Below, in pieces: positions 58,207-64,000 of a stretch of 64,000 bases of DNA. The notes beneath the pieces are model-generated. The model had not been told where the DNA came from. It saw nothing but the letters and a program-made list of their open reading frames with translations, and made no database searches. Position numbers and translations under genes: made by a program. Source of the DNA: Vanessa cardui (lineage: Eukaryota > Arthropoda > Insecta > Lepidoptera > Nymphalidae); the NCBI RefSeq assembly GCF_905220365.1, contig NC_061123.1, forward strand, positions 3,782,001 to 3,846,000, given 5' to 3'. Each line of letters begins with the position of its first letter. The stretch's first letter is position 1.

Positions 58207-58252
58207 CTCTGGCTGTAGCGTGCTTCTTCTAAGCACGCCGCGGAACGATTTC
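58207..58252 (-). CDS. putative 46-nt minus-strand exon
   Basis: On the minus strand, ATTGTTTTACAAG is followed by 46 bases and a GAG/GTATGA donor. After one base completing a codon, the frame reads KSFRGVLRRSTLQPE and leaves in phase 0, which suits the 27-nt candidate at 40727. The segment is GC-rich relative to both flanks. It also contains an 8-bp-arm hairpin (58218-58225 with 58231-58238), so secondary structure is an alternative reason for its composition. The acceptor tract is ordinary. I do not recognise the peptide. No convincing preceding exon ending in phase 2 was found in this window. Confidence 0.25.
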
Positions 58253-58339
58253 CTTGTAAAACAATGTACGTTATATAATAATTTATAAATATTAGCTGGA
58301 AACGTGACTGAAGTACGTGTATGTCAAATGTCATCAAAA

Positions 58340-58530
58340 TATAAATCTATATCTATATTATAAATGTGAAATTAACTCTGTCTGTCTGTCTATCTGTTGC
58401 TCTTTCACAACCAAAACTGAAGCGAATTTGATGAAATTCAATATGAAGCTAACTTAAGCTCCAAGTAAGGACATAGACTACTTTTTTGCTTAACACATGA
58501 CAACTAACACCCTAAAACACGAGCGAAAAT
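58340..58530 (+). repeat. Helitron-like repeat, unbroken copy
   Basis: It begins ATCTATATCTATATTATAAA. GTCTGTCTGTCTATCTG, GCGAATTTGATGAAATTCAA and GACATAGACTACTTTTTTGC follow, ending ACACGAGCG. This is the same order as the two halves of the element interrupted at 23867. Confidence 0.55.
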
Positions 58531-58782
58531 GTAAACTATTTTTATGTCCGGTATGGTCAACGACTACTGAATTCCCTCATATATATCATCTATATAACAG
58601 GCTTTATATACCTTGCATTAGATTGTATAACAACTAACGATTAATGTGTGCAAAACTACAATACAATTCGAAAAAAGTTGACAATTACAATTAAATAAAA
58701 GTTTGTTTTTCGCACAAATATTAGGAAAGCATTGGGCATTCATTACAATATTTACAATTGTGGGTAAAATTTCAATGCGTAT

Positions 58783-58989
58783 TTAACAAAATTTAAATGA
58801 AGTAAGGAAATAAACTGAGCCATTTAATGTAGCCAAGCGCACAGTGTACTCGGCGCCGACCTCATGAACTAATAACCGACAAAATATTACAAAAGTGTCA
58901 CCGTCCGTCACGACATCAGTTTCCACACGGAATGTTCCCACTGTGCACTTTCGTGGCGAATTTATTACGAAACACTTTGTCCCGTACAA
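58783..58989 (-). other. coding-like minus-strand open segment of unknown nature
   Basis: G+C rises to near 48% over 58815-58985. The minus frame is open for about 75 codons from a TAG to a stop at 58783, with an acceptor-like TTTTCGTCAG near its start. It includes VTDGDTFVIFCRLLVHEVG and EYTVRLATLNGS, faintly like the end of a beta-sandwich domain. No strong donor was seen, so an internal exon is not supported. Relic exon, pseudogene or unrecognised repeat are all possible. Confidence 0.25.
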
Positions 58990-61454
58990 GTAACTGACGA
59001 AAATATTTAAAGTTTGCTATGTATTTATATAATATAAATAAAAGGTCTTAAATATATGACATAGGAAGTAGGCGTAAGTCAAATTAAATATATATATTTT
59101 GTATTGTTATGTGAATACATATGTTCCTTAATCAATACACGGGCAGAGATGAAATAAAATTATAAACTAATAATATGCAAAACTTAAAACAGGCTAACCC
59201 GGATTTGAACTCGTGACCTTCCGTCATCAAGCACGTAGAAAACACGTGACAGTGAGTCATTTTGTTTAGTTTTGAAAATGAGCAAATTAATTAACTAAAA
59301 TCTCTTATTAACAGACTTTCAAACAAAGGAATCGCTTTTATTCAGTTGAAAGTTTAAAAATTATAAATTCAACTATTCCGTGTGACAGGCAGTGGAACAT
59401 AAAAGATACGGTCAGTTAATCGACCTTGAGCCAAATATAGTTAAGAAGGCGTATTTAGTAAGGGCATTACGACAGTTTTAAGCTTTAATTATTTCCAACT
59501 AAATTAAATTAAGTTTAATATTTTTAAGCGCTTTCTTAAAATGTGTAACAAAATAGGTTTTAAAATCTCGCATTTATTTTATAACGGTATAACCTAAATT
59601 CTCGAGTGACAGTTTTATTTGTATGTAGAGCTTTCATAAAAAATAATACAATTAACAACGAAAAATAACAGTTTCTCGCTTTTTCGCAAAGGAGAGCACC
59701 CGTAGAATTAAAAAATAGATGAAAAAAGTTTGCTCTTTGTGTCGCTATTCGTACGTTTTTCTTTAATTTGGAGATATTTTTAGGTCTAGTCTTCAAAACT
59801 TTTGTTTACTAGTTACATTTTTGCAAATATTTTATGTATTCAAATAGCTATACAGTTAATTTATGGGAAAACTAATGATTTTCTTGACAGTTCTTCTGAT
59901 TCGAATCCATAATGAAAACCGGTGTTATCTTGAATCAAGTATACATTGATTTATTTTTATTTGATATTAGCGCCCATAATTAAGGGCGTTAAATTATTAT
60001 TTTGGAGCAATTAATATATTATAAAACTTTACTTTTAATGATATTACAATGATTCAGAAAATAAAAGCAACTCTAAGATTGGTACATTATACATACATAC
60101 ATACAGACGACAATTTGAACTGAATAATTAAACATACAACACTAAATAAAATTTTAAAACGTGTCGTATTATAGTTTAATTTATTTTGCTACTTTTTTTT
60201 CAACGTAATATTTAATACATTAATCGATATTATTTTTGACTTATCTCGACTCGATTTAAATTGGTCTGTTTGAGTAATAGTTATAGCGCGGCGACTTTAT
60301 CGGAAGATATATCAATAAATTATGATGTAACTATAAAGAATTTTATAAAATGATTAGTCAAAAGTCACCTGCGGTCATAATACGATACGCAACAAATAGT
60401 GAACGAGTATAATATCTTACTGACAAGTTCTTTGTTAAAATGTAAACCGATCGACAGTATATTATTAGGCTGTTGGTGACAGAACTGAGGCATGAATAAG
60501 GTGTTACAATAAAAAAAAAAACAACAAGGAAAAGTATCTACTAAAAATAACTTCTGAATCTAAAAAGTAAAATATAATTGAGTTATTTGATACACTTTGT
60601 ATTTGTAATTGTACTAAGAGACAAGCTATTACCGGAAACGAGAACACAGTTACCGGAACTGAAGTCCAGTCATGGTATTCCGTGACAGTGTTTCTATAGA
60701 TATCGATTCTATTGTGTTGATAGTATGATTCAGATAGTATAATATAGTTGAATCTTTGAGACTTTTTTTTATTTAATTTCCAAGCGGAAGTAGGATACAT
60801 ACTTTCTAAACACAATCGTATTCAACAAAATAAGATGTATTAATTCAATATACAAATGTATCAATACAATACAATGAAATCGAAACCATTCCTGTTTTAT
60901 CTCAGAACCTATTACAGTTTGATAAAACGCTCAATAAATCATTTTTACTTATGCGTGACGTGCGGGAGACGGGCGTCAATTCAACTAGATAACAAAACGG
61001 TATTATCTGCCTAGTTTAAAGTGATCCTTTATTAATATTGTAAGACATGTGATTAGTTGTGTATTTTCAATCGATCGTATAATATTGCTGTGAAATCAAG
61101 CGTGATGTTACGGTGAAAGTTGTAATCGATTTGTGTGCATACATTTCCTATGCTGTGCATCGTTGCATAATGATTTATTGATCATATCGATTATATTTAT
61201 CATACTACGTTTTGATTAGAAACTCATTTATAACTTTTTTTGGTCCACGACTTCATTCGTGATTGTGTTTTATACCGCAATACTTTTTTTTACTATTGCC
61301 TTGTAATGAAGATTTTATATAAAGAAGTATCGTTTTTGCGATTATAACATCGAGTAAATAAGACAATAACATCCTTTATAGTTGTACATAACGATGATAA
61401 AAAAATCATTCTGTTTTACTGTATGTACATATATATGTGCGTGTATTAATATTT
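58990..61454. other. noncoding DNA with a possible tRNA-like scrap
   Basis: Near 59198-59230, AACCCGGATTTGAACTCGTG is a minus-strand B-box-like phrase (GTTCAAATCC). Open frames at 59560-59796 and 60504-60815 (minus) show no domain. The rest is AT-rich. Confidence 0.35.
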
Positions 61455-61476
61455 ATGTTATTTGTTCCAGGTATGT
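61455..61476 (+). promoter_or_regulatory. juxtaposed splice acceptor/donor (possible recursive splice site)
   Basis: TTATTTGTTCCAG ends at 61470 and GTATGT begins at 61471. This is the arrangement of a zero-length exon used to remove very long introns stepwise. On the + strand it could belong to the gene starting at 743. A similar juxtaposition on the minus strand near 34693 shows that chance is a real possibility. Confidence 0.2.
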
Positions 61477-62765
61477 ATCATTTGGATTGCGGTATTGAAA
61501 TTCACTGTGGTGAGGTATTGAAATTCAACTGGGTTACTTGTAACTCAGTTAACATAATTTTATGAGTAAGTAGCAGTTTCCACTTATATTGTCTGGGCTG
61601 TAAGTACTTACTGTAACGTGGCCACTATAGGCGTTAAAAAAATTTTCAATTTGTTTATTTAAATAAGGCAGGCTTGTTTGGTTCCTCCGCATTTATAATC
61701 CGCTGAGAATGCCTTCGCACATGCTCGGAATGATTTTGCAAGTAAAAAATTATCGCTACCGACATCAATAAGCAAATGTCATCGTTTTTATTCATAAAAT
61801 TTGTAAAGTCAGACCCTTGACAGCGCATTGTATGTATTCGATATACAAATCCATCAATCTTATATGCAAAAGGTTGCTCAAAATAAAAATGCTTAAGTAA
61901 AATGCCTTAAAATCGTTGAATAATACAAAAGATCTTGCTTATCATTTAAATATTTGTATCATCTTATTAGGATAATGTATGTCTCAAGTACAAAAACGAA
62001 GTATTACTCCACATATATAGCGATAAAAATCGATTCAACTATTTTTGACTCTGCAGGCTACGGCTTTTGTGTGTCATATTTTATACATGTATAAAAAAAA
62101 AGAAATATGGAATTTGACCAACACTTTCCGAAGTATTCTCTACATATTCTGTTTAGATTTTTTTATAGTAAATAACTATAATTAACTAAAAATTTTATAA
62201 TAAAATTCTTAAATATTTTTTGGATAAATCAAATATGGAAATCTAATTATAATTGTTACCTAATTCTTCGCATATATTAAATGACGTAGCCTCACTGCGT
62301 CTGTGACGTGATGGGCATGAAATAGAACCATTGATTGACGATTCTGAATACTAATCAAGAGAAATTGATGTATAATGTGTGTAAAATGGCATCCATAGCT
62401 AACGTTATTTATTTCTAGAATGTTCTTTTATTAATACGCGTCACTATATGGTTGTATCTATAATTGCTTTTAATAATAGTTATCGTCTGCGATTGATGAT
62501 TTTGCTTTCCTTTCAGTATATTGGGGTTAAAATGTAGTCTATCTCTCTTGAAGTTCGAGTTTGCTTCATACCAAATTACATAACTTTCTGTTCAATTGAC
62601 TGGCCTTGAATCAGAAATAGATAGACAGTCTGACTGGCAGAGTTACTTATGCATTTATAACATTAGTCTAGATAATTTACTTTTTTGCTAGATTTAGATA
62701 TGTTTATTTTCAACTTTACAAAGACACACTGATATGTTTTTATTTTATTTTTTGGCACAATTTGG
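61477..62765. other. noncoding DNA, nothing recognised
   Basis: AT-rich. A strong acceptor-like tract (GCTTTCCTTTCAG, ending about 62517) is not followed by a clear exon. Confidence 0.4.
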
Positions 62766-63036
62766 CAGATATGCATATGCGCCAATAGATGGCAAGTAGT
62801 TACCGCCGTCCATAGACAATGACGATTTTATAAATATTTACTATTCCTTACATCACCAATGCGCCACCAAACTTGGTAACAAAGATGTTATGTCTCTTGT
62901 GCCTGTAGTTACACTGGCTCATTCACCCTTCAAAGTGGCTCACAATAATACTGAGTACTGTTGATGGCCATAGAATATCTAATGAGTGGTGGTACTTATC
63001 CTGAGGGGCTTGCACTAAGCCTTACCACCAAGTCAA
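62766..63036 (-). repeat. Metulj-like SINE, minus orientation, near full length
   Basis: CATAGACAATGACGATTTTA, ACTATTCCTTACATCACCAA, GCCTGTAGTTACACTGGCTC, CATTCACCCTTCAAAGTGG and GCACTAAGCCTTACCACCAAG are the reverse complement of the 33799 copy. It has several changes, including loss of part of the GGAACACAA segment. Confidence 0.75.
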
Positions 63037-64000
63037 TTTATTATTACATTACTCACACATTAATTTCTCTCTTTTTAGAAAAAATAATTGGACATTTGAA
63101 ATAATAAAACAAGTACAGTTCAGTGATTAAACAAACGTTAAAAATTAAGCTGCGTTTATTAGTATTAGAAGTGGAATCAGACGATCTGACCAAGAGGCAC
63201 ACGAATATTCTAAGATTTTGTATTAAATACGTGAAAATATTATTATTATGTTAAGACATTATTAAGATAAGTCAATAAAATAAATTATTATAATATTATT
63301 ATGAACACATTAATTTTCATTATAATTTAGGAAATTAGATGTTAATAATATGAACTAATTCAATGTCATATAATATGAACTTTATTGGTGTATTTTTAAT
63401 TTAGTCGCATAATTTATTTACAATATTCGATCGATTGATGACGTAATGAAATGTTGAATGTGTTCGTAAATGTCAAAATGAGAGTGACATATCCGTGTTA
63501 TAATTAATGACTTAAACATATTATCTTTGTAATTAAGAACCGATCGAATTTTAAATACAATCACCTGATTAAAATCTTTTTGTCATTCATTTATTCGTAG
63601 ATACGTTCAATATAAATTATACAGTTTTAAATTTGAAACAAATAAAATTGTTATTTAAGGTTTAAAAATAAAAAATATGTCCGATAAACCTTATGCATAA
63701 TATATGAATACAGAAACAAAAATATTCATCTGCATCCGCGGACAGACGTTCCACTGACTTCATTTCTTTGTATTGCTAGATCTTACAGATTGTAGGCGCG
63801 TGTTCAAGGCACGCGTCAGATACTACGCTTCTTTAGTTCTTTTATACACACCGAAGTAAAGATAAACCTCCAGTGAATTTATCAATCTACTGCGCGAGAT
63901 TAAGCTATACGTTCTATTTATGTGGTATACAATTTTAAATGATTATCTTTTTTCTGGAACTTTGTGCCGAGTAAAAATATAAAAACAAACAACAATTATA
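63037..64000. other. noncoding DNA with a small GC-rich hairpin
   Basis: CGCGTG and CACGCG pair across a 7-base spacer near 63799-63817. The surrounding 63725-63850 is GC-richer than its flanks but shows no exon. Confidence 0.4.

Noticed and set aside
59195..59250. Functional tRNA gene
   Set aside because: Only a B-box-like phrase is present; no acceptor stem or anticodon arm can be drawn. Probably SINE residue.
1..64000. CRISPR array, phage or bacterial mobile system
   Set aside because: No spaced direct repeats of that kind. Composition, splice signals and SINE/LINE content are those of an insect nuclear genome.

Overview
This window is AT-rich eukaryotic DNA, roughly two thirds to 70% A+T by eye. 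It is most likely from a lepidopteran, and the repeats suggest a nymphalid butterfly. That call is an inference from repeat families I recognise: Metulj-type SINEs, a tRNA-headed SINE with a (GTT)n tail, a lepidopteran Jockey-clade LINE tail, RTE-like and CR1/L2-like LINE tails, and Helitron-like short elements that start TCTATACTAATATTATAAA. There is no prokaryotic gene organisation. The only long open frames belong to retrotransposons.

Host gene content is sparse, and the window reads as intron or intergenic space of one or more very long genes. On the + strand, an exon at 743-981 has a good acceptor, an in-frame stop just before an ATG-ATG start at 917, a short basic N-terminus and a GTATGT donor. 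A GC-rich island at 44569-44862 looks like a promoter with an untranslated first exon ending at a GTGAGT donor. On the - strand, three short GC-rich pieces at 58207-58252, 40727-40753 and 13718-13792 have splice signals and compatible reading phases. Joined, they would end a protein with a small-residue stretch and a 24-residue hydrophobic tail, then a stop and AATAAA, as in GPI-anchored proteins. The two models overlap on opposite strands, so both remain tentative.

Mobile elements from left to right: a young ~3.0 kb non-autonomous LTR element (3311-6341); Metulj SINEs (8579, 16775, 22930 and 33799, plus older or inverted copies at 2185, 13213, 26555, 52100, 53171 and 62766); a 5'-truncated LINE with an uninterrupted 506-codon frame for a reverse transcriptase remnant plus restriction-like endonuclease (14998-16718, - strand); two nearly identical truncated Jockey-like LINEs (19356-20691 and 53542-54537); a CR1/L2-like LINE end (27787-28901) and a relative at 57745-58020; RTE-like LINE tails (34975 and 49838); tRNA-derived SINEs, two with clear target-site duplications; and a Helitron-like element interrupted by one of those SINEs.

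Unexplained structure includes several long perfect inverted repeats, notably 22-bp arms at 19054-19101. There is also a double CRE palindrome in the LTRs, a cluster of GCGC motifs at 21720-21850, and a TATA-plus-CG-alternating motif at 10381-10420. I found no CRISPR array, operon, rRNA or functional tRNA, and no clearly new multi-gene system.
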